64,000 nucleotides of DNA from Lachnospiraceae bacterium M18-1 (GCA_000403295.2 KE159609.1:314142-378141), one strand, 5' to 3'. Positions 35,071-45,867 are shown, counted from the first letter of the stretch. Program-made: numbers and translations. Notes: generated by a model from the letters alone, not told the origin.

Positions 35071-36738
35071 TTCCAAAGACCAAGTTTCCAGAATATGATA
35101 AAAGACATTGAAAGCGGTCTGATAAACTGCGTGATTACGAAAGATTTATCCCGTCTGGGGAGAAACTATCTTGATTGTGGGTTATATCTGGAAGTTTTCT
35201 TCCCAGAGCATAACGTGAGGTATATAGCGGTCAATGACGGCGTAGATACCTTGAATAAATCTGCTATGGACATCACGCCTTTCCGCAACATTTTAAACGA
35301 AATGTATGCCGCTGACATATCTGTTAAGATAAAATCGGCATATCGGGCGAGGTTTCAACAGGGGAAATTCATGGGAACTACCGCCCCTTATGGCTATATC
35401 AAAGACCCTGCCGACCACAACCATCTGCTGATAGATGATAAAGTGGCACATGTTGTAAAAGAGATATTCGACCTTGCATTAAAAGGGAATGGAGTTGCCA
35501 AAATTTGCAGACATCTTAATAAACAGCATATCCTACGCCCTGCCGCTTATGCGGCGGAGCGTGGCGAAACAGGCTTTGAACGTCATTTTGAGGGGAACGA
35601 GGACAAACGCTATATTTGGAGTGGGAACAGCGTGAGGAGCATTTTAAGAAGCCCGATATATGCGGGAAATCTTGTAGGCTACAAACGGATTGCCGCCAAT
35701 ATGAAAAGCAAGAAACGCCCCTCTAAGCTGCCCGAAGAATGGGAAGTGATACCCAATACCCATGAGGGAATAGTCACGCAGGAGGAATTTGATATTGTCC
35801 AACAGCTTATTACAAGTCGTAGGCTTCCACAGAACAAGGGAGGATTTGTAAATATTTTTGCAGGCGTTATCAAGTGTGTGGACTGCGGATGTGCTCTGCG
35901 GGCAATGAACGTACACAGGAGGAAACGCCCAGAGATTATCGACTGTGTACAGTATTCATGTAATAATTATGCAAGAAACGGAAGAAGCGAGTGTAGTGCC
36001 CACAATATAGAAGCAAGGGATTTATTCAATGCCGTTCTTGCCGACATCAACTGTTTTGCGGATATGGCAGTGAATGATGAAAAGGCGGTCAGGGCCATAG
36101 AAAAGCGGCTCACGGAAACAGACCAGAGCAGGGCGAAAGCATTAGAGAAAGAACGTAAGAAGCTGAACAAACGCCTTGCGGAACTGGACAGGCTGTTTTC
36201 CTCTCTCTACGAGGATAAGGTCATGGAGCGTATTACCGAGCGGAATTTTGAGATGATGTCGGGGAAATACCAGAAAGAGCAGCTTGAAATTGAAGCAAGG
36301 CTGAAAGAGGTGACGGAAACTCTTAATGAAAGCTACGAGAAATCACGGGGAATCCGTGACTTCCTCGCCCTTATCCGAAATTATCAAGGCTTAAAAGAAC
36401 TGGATGCAACAGTTATAAACGCACTCATAGACAAGATACTTGTTTCGGAGCGTGAGAAGATGGCAGACGGAACAGTGAAGCAGGAAATCAAGATTTACTA
36501 TAAATTCATCGGCTTTGTCGATGAATTACATATCATACCTACAAAACGGTGGGCAGCAATGCCCGCTAAAAATTGTACGGTGTGCGGCGTTGAATATGTC
36601 CCGGGCTCTGGTGCATCAAGGTATTGTCCTGCTTGTGCCAAGAAGATACGGAGGGAGAAATCAAACGAGAGCAAACGCAGGAGCAGAGAACAGAAAAGGA
36701 TAGCATGTATGAACTGTCCGCAAAAAATGACCGACTGA
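35071..36738 (+). pseudogene. Large serine recombinase, 3' part, split by inner ICE
   Basis: Continuation of the gene begun at 763. The frame resumes at F-QRPSFQNMI, continues through [20 protein letters not shown], a recombinase domain (about 180-280), a zinc-ribbon region (CVDCGCALRAM), a long coiled coil and an unusual extra C-terminal zinc ribbon (CTVCGVEYV...YCPACAKKIRR), and stops at 36736-36738. Without the first 64 residues, including the catalytic serine, it is inactive. An ATG at 35005 in inner-ICE DNA gives an open frame but no catalytic domain. Confidence 0.9.
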
Positions 36739-36841
36739 TTTGGAGCAGCAGGAGGGCCGGATTCTTAGGCAGGGAAACCAGAATGACAAGGTACAGATTT
36801 ACAGATATGTTACTGAAAATACATTCGACGCCTACATGTGG
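36737..36841 (+). pseudogene. SNF2/methylase-type helicase fragment before intron C
   Basis: Thirty-five codons in frame, DLEQQEGRILRQGNQNDKVQ, then IYRYVTENTFDAYMW. This is the conserved C-terminal helicase motif VI region (QxxGRxxRQG) of the large SNF2/N6-methylase proteins of Tn1549-like ICEs. The upstream part of the gene is separated by the middle element and lies outside the window. The first codon GAT overlaps the recombinase stop TGA, marking the junction. Confidence 0.85.
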
Positions 36842-39196
36842 GTGCGACACGAAGTCGCTTAATTTAACTGTTTGGCGGCAATGCCGACCAAACCATCCAT
36901 TCCGTTGGATGAAGCCGTTGTCCCCGGCTCTGCCAGTAATGGCACTGTTCGGAAGCGGACATAAACGTAACCCTATTTGGAATCCAAACCGTGAGGGGAG
37001 GATGAAGCTGCGAGCTGCAATGCGGTTAGGGTGCAGGCTTTTACTGATAGCATGGTTAATTAACTGAATCGCCGTAAGCTTCGTTAAGGCTGAACAAGCC
37101 AAAGCAGCTGACAGGCTTGAACCAAAAGGTGTGCAGTCGGTTACTCCTCTCCACGCTTGGGAGTACACGGACGTTATGACTGCCGGAGTAGAGGCGGAAC
37201 CTAAACTATCAAAATAATTGTTGGTTAAGTGGAACGTGTCAAGCCCGTATTCCTGCCCATAGGGCAAGCCGACCGTAAGGGAAGCCGTTGGGAATGCGGG
37301 TATAGGATTGCGGAAGAAGCGAATGCCGACCTTGTAATGAGGACGGACAGGGGTTCAAAATTTGCCCCACCCGAAAGGGTGCCCAATTCCGCAGGGTGCT
37401 TGATTACGAGAGAGTTTATAGAATTTTTGAAAGGAGTAAGGCAAATGAACGGTAAAACGTGTGCGACTTCTGACATTGCAAAGGCATGGGAATCCATCGA
37501 CTGGAACAAAGCCGAAGCATATGTTAAAAAACTGCAAATGCGTATCGTAAAGGCTCATCAACAGGGCAGGACAGGCAGGGTGAAATCTTTGCAGTGGCTG
37601 CTCACACACTCTTTTTATGGACGTGCTTTAGCTGTAAGAAGGGTAACGAGTAATAAAGGTAAAAAGACAGCAGGCGTAGACAAAGTTTTATGGTCTACCC
37701 CAAAACTGAAATACGAAGCAATTCTCGATTTGAAACGCAGGGGTTACAAGCCACTGCCACTAAAAAGGGTGTATATACCGAAGAAAAACGGGAAAATGCG
37801 CCCGTTAAGCATTCCATGCATGAAGGACAGGGCAATGCAGACATTATATAAATTTGCATTGGAGCCGATTGCGGAAACCACAGCCGACCCGAATTCCTAT
37901 GGATTCCGGGCGAAAAGATGTGTACAGGACGCTATCGAGCAGTGCTTTACCTGTCTGAATAAAGGGAAATCACCAAAATGGGTGCTGGAAGGCGACATTA
38001 AAGGCTGTTTTGACAATATCAGCCATGAGTGGATTCTGAATCACATCCCAATGGATAAAGACATTCTGCGGAAATGGTTAAAAAGTGGGTATATCGAAAC
38101 AGGGAAGTTATTTCCGACGAATTTGGGAAGCCCACAGGGTTCATCTATCTCACCAACTATCTGCAACATGGTATCAGATGGTCTGGAAGTCCAGATTAAG
38201 AAGAAATACCACAAAACGAAAGTAAATGGGAAAGCATATTTTCCGAAAGTGAACTTTGTGCGTTATGCTGATGATTTTATTGTCACTGGCGAAAGCAAAG
38301 AGATTCTGGAAAATGGCGTGCTTCCCATTATCCGGGAATTCCTGTCAGAGAGGGGGCTGGAACTGTCGGAAGAAAAGACAGTCATTACCCATATCGAAGA
38401 TGGGTTTGATTTTCTCGGAAGCAATATAAGGTGGTACAAAGACAAACTTCTGACGAAACCGTCCAAAAAGAATTATAAAGCCATAGTGAGCAAGATAAGG
38501 GAGATAATCAAGAAGAACCCGTCCATGAAACAGGAAGATTTGATACGGAAGCTGAATCCGGTTATCCGTGGGTGGGTAAATTTCCAAAAGTATAATGTTT
38601 CGTCACAGGCATTTGAAAGATTTGATTTTGATGTGTGGAGATGTCTATGGCAGTGGTGCAGACGCAGACACCCTAAAAAGAGCCATAAATGGATAGCAAA
38701 GAAATATTTCAGACAGGTTGGCACGAGAAGCTGGACATTCAGCGTTAAAACGTCTGATTCGTTTGAACTCAACCTGATTTATGCCACTAATACAAAAATC
38801 GTAAGGTGGCTGAAAACAAAATCAGAAGCGACGCCATTTGACAGCAGGTTTGCAGGATATTTTGAAGAAAGAGATACAGAGAGAATGTTTCGTGAAATCA
38901 AGGGCAGAAGGAAGCTGAATGCCCTCTACAAAGCACAAAAAGGAATCTGCCCTATATGCGGCGGTGCTATCACAGTAGAGGAAGGGTACAGAATCCATGA
39001 AGCCACGGGGAACGATTATAAGATAACAAGAATTTTAGTAGACACAGGCTGTCACAGAAAACTGCATTACTCAAAAGAAGTTGGTGAACCGGCTCTGGTG
39101 ATACAGGGCTTATAAGTGCTTGAGCCGTGTGAGGGGAAACTCTCATGCACGGTTCTTAGAGGGGAAAGCGGTAGTAATACCGCTGACCTACTCGAC
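36842..39196 (+). mobile_element. Group II intron C in the helicase gene
   Basis: The 5' end GTGCGACACGAAG follows TAC ATG TGG; the 3' end is ...CTACTCGAC before CAG ATC. A domain V hairpin (GAGCCGTGTGAGGGGAAACT...) is at about 39121-39157 and a domain VI stem AGCGGTA-TACCGCT follows. Removal joins YMW to QILENKQKF, the expected family sequence. It is 2355 bp and encodes an RT/maturase. Confidence 0.9.
37445..39115 (+). CDS. Group II intron C reverse transcriptase/maturase
   Basis: A 556-residue intron protein starting MNGKTCATSDIAKAWESIDW. It shows KNGKMRPLSIPCMKDRAMQT, GSPQGSSISPTICNMV, catalytic VRYADDFIVTG, maturase X domain features (NPVIRGWVNFQKYN) and a C-terminal HNH-type zinc endonuclease (CPICGGAITVEEGYRIHEAT...GCHRKLHYS). 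The ATG at 37445 is preferred because AAAGGAG lies upstream; the frame is open back to 37229 through ribozyme sequence. Confidence 0.95.
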   Translation: MNGKTCATSDIAKAWESIDWNKAEAYVKKLQMRIVKAHQQGRTGRVKSLQWLLTHSFYGRALAVRRVTSNKGKKTAGVDKVLWSTPKLKYEAILDLKRRGYKPLPLKRVYIPKKNGKMRPLSIPCMKDRAMQTLYKFALEPIAETTADPNSYGFRAKRCVQDAIEQCFTCLNKGKSPKWVLEGDIKGCFDNISHEWILNHIPMDKDILRKWLKSGYIETGKLFPTNLGSPQGSSISPTICNMVSDGLEVQIKKKYHKTKVNGKAYFPKVNFVRYADDFIVTGESKEILENGVLPIIREFLSERGLELSEEKTVITHIEDGFDFLGSNIRWYKDKLLTKPSKKNYKAIVSKIREIIKKNPSMKQEDLIRKLNPVIRGWVNFQKYNVSSQAFERFDFDVWRCLWQWCRRRHPKKSHKWIAKKYFRQVGTRSWTFSVKTSDSFELNLIYATNTKIVRWLKTKSEATPFDSRFAGYFEERDTERMFREIKGRRKLNALYKAQKGICPICGGAITVEEGYRIHEATGNDYKITRILVDTGCHRKLHYSKEVGEPALVIQGL

Positions 39197-40183
39197 CAGA
39201 TCCTTGAGAACAAGCAGAAATTTATCAGCCAGATCATGACAAGCAAATCCCCTGTCCGTGCTTGTGAGGACGTGGACGATACGGCGTTAAGTTATGCGGA
39301 GATCAAGGCTCTGGCTACGGGCAATCCGTATATTAAAGAGAAGATGGATCTCGACATTCAGGTAAGCAAGCTGAAACTCTTAAAGGCGAACCATACCAGC
39401 CAGAAATACCGTTTGGAGACGGAAATCGCAAGGAATTATCCGGTCAAGATTACCGCATTAAAGGAACGGATTGCCGGGTTGAAATCAGATACGGAAGCAG
39501 TGAAGCCTTTATTGGAAAAGGATAAGGAAAAAGATAATTTTTTCATAACTATCGGCGGGAAAGCCTATACAGACCGGAAAGAAGCGGGGACGGCGCTCAT
39601 TGCCGCCTGCGCCGGGTTAAAGGCGGTGGATGCGGCCGGACAGATCGGAGAATTTCATGGTTTCCGGTTGTATTCAGACTTTGACAGTTTTAACCAGGTT
39701 TACAGGCTGACCATCAAGCGGCAGTGCAGCTATCAGATTGAAGTGGGGAAAGATCCGTTAGGAAATATGTACCGTATCAGTAATGCCCTTTCCGGGATTG
39801 AGAAGAAGCTGGCTGAAGCGAAGCTGAATCTGGAAACCGTGCAGCAGCAGCTTGCCACGGCAAAAGAGGAAGTGGAGAAGCCGTTTGCAAAAGAAGGTGA
39901 GCTGACAGAGAAGATGGAACGGCTGTCGGAATTAAACGTTCTGCTGAACATGGATGAAAAAGGACCGTCGGAGGCGCTTGGCATGGAGGAAGATGTTCCG
40001 GAAGTGGCAGACTGTCCGAGGAAACCGGTCAATTATGCAGGACGGGTATCGGATGCTTCCAGAATTGCAGATGGGGTGCGCAAACCCTCTGTATTAAACA
40101 AGCTGAAAGAAGCAAAGGAAAGGATCGCCGCAGGCCACGGAAACCATCCGAAGCCAGAAAGGAAAAAAGAACAGGAACTATAA
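39197..40183 (+). CDS. SNF2/methylase-type helicase, C-terminal exon
   Basis: In-frame continuation after intron C: QILENKQKFISQIMTSKSPV, then RACEDVDDTALSYAEIKALA, GNPYIKEKMDLDIQV and a long coiled coil (LKERIAGLKSDTEAV; about 329 codons in total). This is the C-terminus of the large helicase/methylase found in Tn1549-type ICEs, probably acting on transferred DNA. The protein ends in KPSVLNKLKEAKERI, the same kind of tail as the ArdC and PcfB proteins. With its 5' part displaced by the middle element, it cannot be expressed as a full protein. Confidence 0.85.
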   Translation, partial: QILENKQKFISQIMTSKSPVRACEDVDDTALSYAEIKALATGNPYIKEKMDLDIQVSKLKLLKANHTSQKYRLETEIARNYPVKITALKERIAGLKSDTEAVKPLLEKDKEKDNFFITIGGKAYTDRKEAGTALIAACAGLKAVDAAGQIGEFHGFRLYSDFDSFNQVYRLTIKRQCSYQIEVGKDPLGNMYRISNALSGIEKKLAEAKLNLETVQQQLATAKEEVEKPFAKEGELTEKMERLSELNVLLNMDEKGPSEALGMEEDVPEVADCPRKPVNYAGRVSDASRIADGVRKPSVLNKLKEAKERIAAGHGNHPKPERKKEQEL

Positions 40184-40238
40184 AACAGAAGCTGTGCCGT
40201 CAGTCAGATGGGATGGCATTTTTTATATCATAGTATAC

Positions 40239-40282
40239 GGACAGCCGGGGAGAGGTGTCAATCTCCGATGGCTGTCCTTTTT
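40239..40282 (+). terminator. Terminator after the helicase gene
   Basis: GGACAGCC (40239-40246) and GGCTGTCC (40270-40277) form a stem followed by TTTTT, between the helicase and the giant polyvalent-protein gene. Confidence 0.75.
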
Positions 40283-40377
40283 GTCAGAAATACGGATATG
40301 CCTGTGGACTATCCTGATTCCGATTGGAAGTGGATCTGACCAGGCATCCGTCAGAGATTGGAGGGGATTTATTATCT

Positions 40378-43300
40378 ATGGCAGGAAAACGGGAAGAACA
40401 GATGAAGGCGATCACGGAACGGTTAGAGCAGGGGGTTCAGGAGCTGTTTACTTCGGAAAAATATACAAAGTACCTGAAAGCAATGTCGCAGTTTCATCAT
40501 TACAGTTTTAACAATACGCTGCTGATTGCGATGCAGAAGCCGGAAGCAACATTGGTAGCTTCCTATGGCACATGGAATAAGAAGTTTCACCGTCAGGTGA
40601 AGCGTGGGGAGAAAGGGATTAAGATTATTGCTCCCATACCAATCCGGCAGAAAGAGGAAATAGAAAAACTTGACCCGGAGACAAACGAGCCAGTCCTGCG
40701 CCCGGACGGACAGCCGGAGACGGAGGAAACCTGGTATATCGTCCCACGTTTCCGGGAGACGACGGTTTTTGATATTTCGCAGACGTATGGTGATCCGTTT
40801 CCGGAACTGGACACGCCGGAATTGATGGGAAGCGTAGAGAACTTTCCTATATTTATGGAAGCAATCAGGAGCGTTTCGCCTGTTCCCATGCGTTATGCAG
40901 AGATTGATGGGGAAGCGAAAGGGTACTACAGCAGTGCAAAAAAAGAGATCGTGATCCAGGACGGCATGAGCGAAAAGCAGGCGATGAAAACCGCCGTACA
41001 TGAAGTGACCCACGCTATGTGTCACGACCGGGACATCATGGAGGAATTGGGGGAGAAGAAAGACCGCATGACCAAAGAGGTGGAGGCTGAGTCAGTAGCG
41101 TTCACAGTCTGCAGTTTTTTCGGACTGGATGATGTGTCAGACTACTCCTTTCCGTACATTGCAGGCTGGTGCAGCGGCAAAGATATGAAGGAGCTGCGTT
41201 CCTCAATGGATTTTATACGCAAAACGGCAGGTTCTTTTATTGATGATATGGTGGAGAATATCCAGAAGCTGCAGAAGGAAAAAGAAGCAAACCGGGAGCT
41301 GGGGGAGGATGATTTAGTTTTTCAGATTTCGCTTTTAGGTGAAGAAACAAAGACGTTTTATCTTGTGGATAATGTCGGCCGGGTAGATTTTCTAAGGCTG
41401 TTACAAGATTTTGCAGACCAGAAAGGGGAAGACAGAAGCCCGGTGCGGTTTTTGAAAGAGCATGGCGTACATCTGGATTTATGGAAGGATTCTGAAAATC
41501 CGGAAAGAAATGAAGATATGCCGGATTTTTATGATGTCTTATATATAGATATGGATCATATCGTGGATGCGTCAAAGTTTTCCACTCTAATTCAGGTGGA
41601 GCAGATCATCAGCCGTGCGGAGTATGGGCATACGGCGCTTGACAGGGAAGCACATAATCTGGCAGTCCGTCATGCTTACAAACTGGACGATTTACGGGAG
41701 ACAAAAAAGCTGGTGGAGGCAATGATTGAAGCGGCGGAGAATCCGGGAATTAGAAATATGAGGGAGATCATGGAGGATGCGCAGGCGGAGATTGACTTCC
41801 TGCCAGATAATGCAATCGGTCTTATGCAGATGCATGAATTTGGCTATCGGAATGATTCGGTGCTGCCGCTTACAATGGAACGGGCGGTAGCGCTTCACCA
41901 TGCAGGGCTTCATATCTATAGCCTGCATGAAGATGGGAGTTCTACCCTGATGAATACGGAGCTGGATATTTTAGAGGCCGGAGGGATATTCGGTGTGGAT
42001 GCAAGGGCATGGGACAGCTATCTGGTAATGGAATCCGTGCGTGAGAGAAATAAGGAAAAAGAAGAGCAGACAGATAATATTCTGGAAGGAGGCATTATGC
42101 AGGAGAAGAATGGAAATGAACATAAAGAAGAAATGAGCGAGGAATATGAGGAAGTAGAGATTTTCGAGATCCCGGCCTTGTTCTCTAATGGGCGGATAAC
42201 AGATGGCGATGTGCCGGATGGATTTTACCGTTATGACCTGCGAGGTTCCGGTGACGATCCAGGTGACCCGGTTTCGATGGAGAACCGTGTTATCGTCAAC
42301 CATGCGGGGACAATTCTTACTATGCAGCCGCTTCCAATTCCGGAGAGAGGGTTCCTGAACTTAGGTGAAGAACTGAATTTTACAGGCGGGATATCAACAC
42401 CAGAGCAATTTCGGCAATATCTTACGGGAATGAATTTTACCGGGCTGGAAGAAAAAATGCAGGATGCGGTGATCGGCGCCAATGAAGAACTGCTGTATAC
42501 AGATACAGTTGACCGTTACGCCATTTTCCAGATTGATGAAAATGGGAAAGGCAGGGAGTACCTGTTCTTCAATATGGATTTCATCCAAAGGAAGGGCATG
42601 GAGGTAGAAGGCGGTGATTATGAATTGATCTATAGCGGCAGGCTTGGTCAGCAGGAAGATTTAAACACCATTTATGAGAAATTCAATCTCAATCATCCGG
42701 AAGGATATACCGGGCACTCTCTTTCCGTCAGTGACATTGTTGTGATGAACCGTGGAGGACATGTATCAGCGCATTTTGTAGACAGTTTTGGCTTTACGGA
42801 GCTGCCGGATTTTGTACGCCAGAGAGAAAAGATCATAACGGAAAGGGCGGCTTTAACAGGGCAGGACATAGCGGCGGCGGATGATCGAAAAATATATCAG
42901 GAAGTAAAGATATTTGAAATTCCGGCGTTGTTTTCAAAGGAACGAATACCTGACAGTGAGATCCCGGAAAGATTTGTGCGCTATGAATTGCGGGGTTCCA
43001 ATTCTGAACCCGGAAATCCGCTGATCGTGGAAGAACATGCGGAATCTGATTTTGCAGGGACGCTTCTGTCTGTGTATGGGCTGCAGATTCCGGAAAGAGG
43101 GTATTTGAAAGTTGGCAAAGAATTCCGTTTCGTTGACAGGATGTCAACGGTTGAACAATTTATACAATCCCAGATCGAGCCTGACGGCATAGAAACTTTG
43201 GACGGACGCAGGCAGAATGCAGTGATCCGAGCTAATGAGGAACTTTTATATACGGATATGGCTGACCGCTACGCCATTTTTCAGATTAACGAAGAAACGA

Positions 43301-45867
43301 AAGGCCGGGAGTACATACTCACCAACAGGGATGATATTAAAAAGTATGGCTTTGAGATAGATGGGGCGGATTACTCATTCATTTATGGCGGCATACCAAC
43401 GCTGACAGACAGTATGGATTCTATTTGCGAGAAAATCACTGCGTCTCTTCCGGAAGGATATGAGGGAAATTATCCCGGTGAAGGCAACGTGATCGTCATG
43501 AACCGTGGAGGGAAAGTGACCGCATGTTTTATAGATATATATGGATACATGGAATTGCCGGATTTTATACGCCAGAGGGAACAGTTGATAGAAAGGGAAT
43601 CCATGCGGTCTGTGGAAGAAGCAACGTATCCGCCCCTTTATCCGCATACGATTGAATACGCAATGGAACACGGCAGGGCGGACGACTGTCTGGAATCCAG
43701 GAAGCTGAACCTGGACTGTAAAAAGGCGGTAGAGAACGCAATCCGGGAGAATTTTGACGGGATGCATCTGAAGCAGGATGCCGCAGAGTCGGTACTGAAG
43801 GAATATGGCGCGCAACGGGTGACGTTTATCCTTGCCAATACGGTACAGCGTTTGGAACATGATGGGCGCTTTTCCAGGGACACAAAGGAATGGGCGAAAG
43901 GTTTTACGATACCTGAGAATATCAGCCGTGGCATGGACTTGAACGCTGATTATATCGTAGACAGCCATCCGGCTGTACTGGATGGTTTTATCGGGCTTTC
44001 CAGAGACATCATACGGGAGCAGGAGAAGCAGAGGGAAACGGAAATACAGATTGATATAGGAACCAAAGGCTTTACGGTGGACGGGCATTTTGGCACGTGG
44101 CATACGGCAGGGATGAAGGTGATCGGCGGGGAAGCATTTTATCTGATGGAGCATGACGAATATAAGGATTCAGTTGCCGCAATCATTGTGAATCAAAACG
44201 GGACATTGGTGGCGGAAGATCTGGAACATGGGTTTGACCAGGGAGCGAAAGAGGCTATCCGTGAATATCTGGCTGAAAAAGGGAAGGTTTATGCAATGGA
44301 GATGCCGTTTATTGCGCAATATTATGTGATAGCGGATGCGCATGGAGAAGGCGCAGAAAAGGAATTTCAGTATTTCCCGGATTTTGAAGTAGCGATAGAT
44401 GTATACCAGAGAATCCCGAACCACAAGGATAAAGAAATCGGTATGGAGAGCATAGAACAGCCGCCTACCAGGATGTCTCTGATCGTATGCCAAAACGGGA
44501 TTGAAACACTTACCAATATCGAATTTTGTTCCCTAAGCGGGAAATGGGTGCTTGAGGAAACGATGGAAGCGTCCCGGAAAGCGGGGGAGTACCTTGATAA
44601 CTGTGACACGGAACTTGCCTATCAGACAGGCAAAGGATATTTCTCTATCCAGACCGTTTCGGATGGATATGATTATACGTTTTACAGTAAAGATTTCCGG
44701 GAGATAGACGGCGGTGTGTATGATAATCGGGATGTGTCCATTCAGGATGCAATGCATACGATTCTTGAAGAAGAAGGAATGTCGCTTGTATATAGCGAGG
44801 TTATGGATTATGAAGAACTACAGGAAAAAGTGGATGCGGTGGCGCAGGAAGAATTACAGAAAGCCCGGAAGGGCTTACAGGAGACACAAGAAGAAAAGAA
44901 GCAGGAAGAGGAAAAGGAGCCGGAGAAAATGCTGCCTATATCTGACCGGACAGAACCGGAAACTGCGCTGAATGGGCGGAGTTGTGCGGATATAGAAGAA
45001 ACCGTACTCTGCTATGCGCAGGCGCAGATTGATGAAATGGGATTGGCAGACGAAGTGAAGCTGCTTGGCGCAAGGGTATACGGAAGCCGCAGCCGGGAGG
45101 GATTATACAAGGAAGGCTCGGATATAGATGTTGCAGTCTCTTACAGCGGCGATTTCAGGGAGGATGCTTTTTTCAAAGCGCTCCATGAGGACGGTCTTAC
45201 GATTGCCGGAATTCCGGTTGACATCAACCCGATCTCAACGGAAAAGACAGGGACTTTGGAAGAATATTTGGAGAGTGCGGAAAAATACTTGGATGAGAAA
45301 CAGAACAATATGGAAATCGGCTCTAAAAAGGTGGAGACAGAGCAGGAGGCAGGAATTACGTTTTATGTTGCGGAATGTTCGGAATTTCCTGTCTTGGGTG
45401 AATACCATGAACGGTTGGAAACACTGCAGGAAGCGATGGAATTATATGATAACATTCCGTCAGAGCGTATGAACGGTATAAAAGAGATTGGGTTTTGCCT
45501 TGAGGACGGCAGCATTTATGATGGAATGCCGCACTCTTTGATGGCGGCAGGGGAGGTTCAGAAAGAATTGATCAATGAGATTCCCCACTATAAGGACAGC
45601 GCTTTAGTACAGAAAACGATTGTGGATATGGAAACACTCCTTTCTGAACGGGCAGAACAGGACATGCAAAAGCCAGAAATAAAAGTGCCAGAGCCGGGAA
45701 AAACGGCTGAAACTACCCTGAAAACGGACAAGGGTATTTCTGGTATCAGTAAAAAACAGTCTGTTCTAAACGCCCTCCGGGAGCGGCAGGCAAGACTAAA
45801 GGCACAGGATAAGGAAAAGCAGGGGCAGAAATCACAGTCCCGCAAGAAAGGAGGACAGGAATTATGA
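40378..45867 (+). CDS. Giant ArdC-type polyvalent protein with nucleotidyltransferase domain
   Basis: About 1829 residues from the ATG at 40378. In order: ArdC N-terminal domain (about 1-110, FHHYSFNNTLLIAMQKPEAT), zincin metallopeptidase HEVTH (208-212), unnamed regions, two tandem copies of a module (about 585-820 and 835-1065) each made of an EIFEIPALFS-type domain plus a YodL domain, a DUF3849 domain (about 1080-1190), further unnamed domains, a nucleotidyltransferase-like domain with GSRSREGL and GSDIDVAV (about 1568-1590), and a C-terminal tail QSVLNALRERQ. Likely protects transferred DNA or modifies recipient defences (inference). Confidence 0.85.
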   Translation: MAGKREEQMKAITERLEQGVQELFTSEKYTKYLKAMSQFHHYSFNNTLLIAMQKPEATLVASYGTWNKKFHRQVKRGEKGIKIIAPIPIRQKEEIEKLDPETNEPVLRPDGQPETEETWYIVPRFRETTVFDISQTYGDPFPELDTPELMGSVENFPIFMEAIRSVSPVPMRYAEIDGEAKGYYSSAKKEIVIQDGMSEKQAMKTAVHEVTHAMCHDRDIMEELGEKKDRMTKEVEAESVAFTVCSFFGLDDVSDYSFPYIAGWCSGKDMKELRSSMDFIRKTAGSFIDDMVENIQKLQKEKEANRELGEDDLVFQISLLGEETKTFYLVDNVGRVDFLRLLQDFADQKGEDRSPVRFLKEHGVHLDLWKDSENPERNEDMPDFYDVLYIDMDHIVDASKFSTLIQVEQIISRAEYGHTALDREAHNLAVRHAYKLDDLRETKKLVEAMIEAAENPGIRNMREIMEDAQAEIDFLPDNAIGLMQMHEFGYRNDSVLPLTMERAVALHHAGLHIYSLHEDGSSTLMNTELDILEAGGIFGVDARAWDSYLVMESVRERNKEKEEQTDNILEGGIMQEKNGNEHKEEMSEEYEEVEIFEIPALFSNGRITDGDVPDGFYRYDLRGSGDDPGDPVSMENRVIVNHAGTILTMQPLPIPERGFLNLGEELNFTGGISTPEQFRQYLTGMNFTGLEEKMQDAVIGANEELLYTDTVDRYAIFQIDENGKGREYLFFNMDFIQRKGMEVEGGDYELIYSGRLGQQEDLNTIYEKFNLNHPEGYTGHSLSVSDIVVMNRGGHVSAHFVDSFGFTELPDFVRQREKIITERAALTGQDIAAADDRKIYQEVKIFEIPALFSKERIPDSEIPERFVRYELRGSNSEPGNPLIVEEHAESDFAGTLLSVYGLQIPERGYLKVGKEFRFVDRMSTVEQFIQSQIEPDGIETLDGRRQNAVIRANEELLYTDMADRYAIFQINEETKGREYILTNRDDIKKYGFEIDGADYSFIYGGIPTLTDSMDSICEKITASLPEGYEGNYPGEGNVIVMNRGGKVTACFIDIYGYMELPDFIRQREQLIERESMRSVEEATYPPLYPHTIEYAMEHGRADDCLESRKLNLDCKKAVENAIRENFDGMHLKQDAAESVLKEYGAQRVTFILANTVQRLEHDGRFSRDTKEWAKGFTIPENISRGMDLNADYIVDSHPAVLDGFIGLSRDIIREQEKQRETEIQIDIGTKGFTVDGHFGTWHTAGMKVIGGEAFYLMEHDEYKDSVAAIIVNQNGTLVAEDLEHGFDQGAKEAIREYLAEKGKVYAMEMPFIAQYYVIADAHGEGAEKEFQYFPDFEVAIDVYQRIPNHKDKEIGMESIEQPPTRMSLIVCQNGIETLTNIEFCSLSGKWVLEETMEASRKAGEYLDNCDTELAYQTGKGYFSIQTVSDGYDYTFYSKDFREIDGGVYDNRDVSIQDAMHTILEEEGMSLVYSEVMDYEELQEKVDAVAQEELQKARKGLQETQEEKKQEEEKEPEKMLPISDRTEPETALNGRSCADIEETVLCYAQAQIDEMGLADEVKLLGARVYGSRSREGLYKEGSDIDVAVSYSGDFREDAFFKALHEDGLTIAGIPVDINPISTEKTGTLEEYLESAEKYLDEKQNNMEIGSKKVETEQEAGITFYVAECSEFPVLGEYHERLETLQEAMELYDNIPSERMNGIKEIGFCLEDGSIYDGMPHSLMAAGEVQKELINEIPHYKDSALVQKTIVDMETLLSERAEQDMQKPEIKVPEPGKTAETTLKTDKGISGISKKQSVLNALRERQARLKAQDKEKQGQKSQSRKKGGQEL

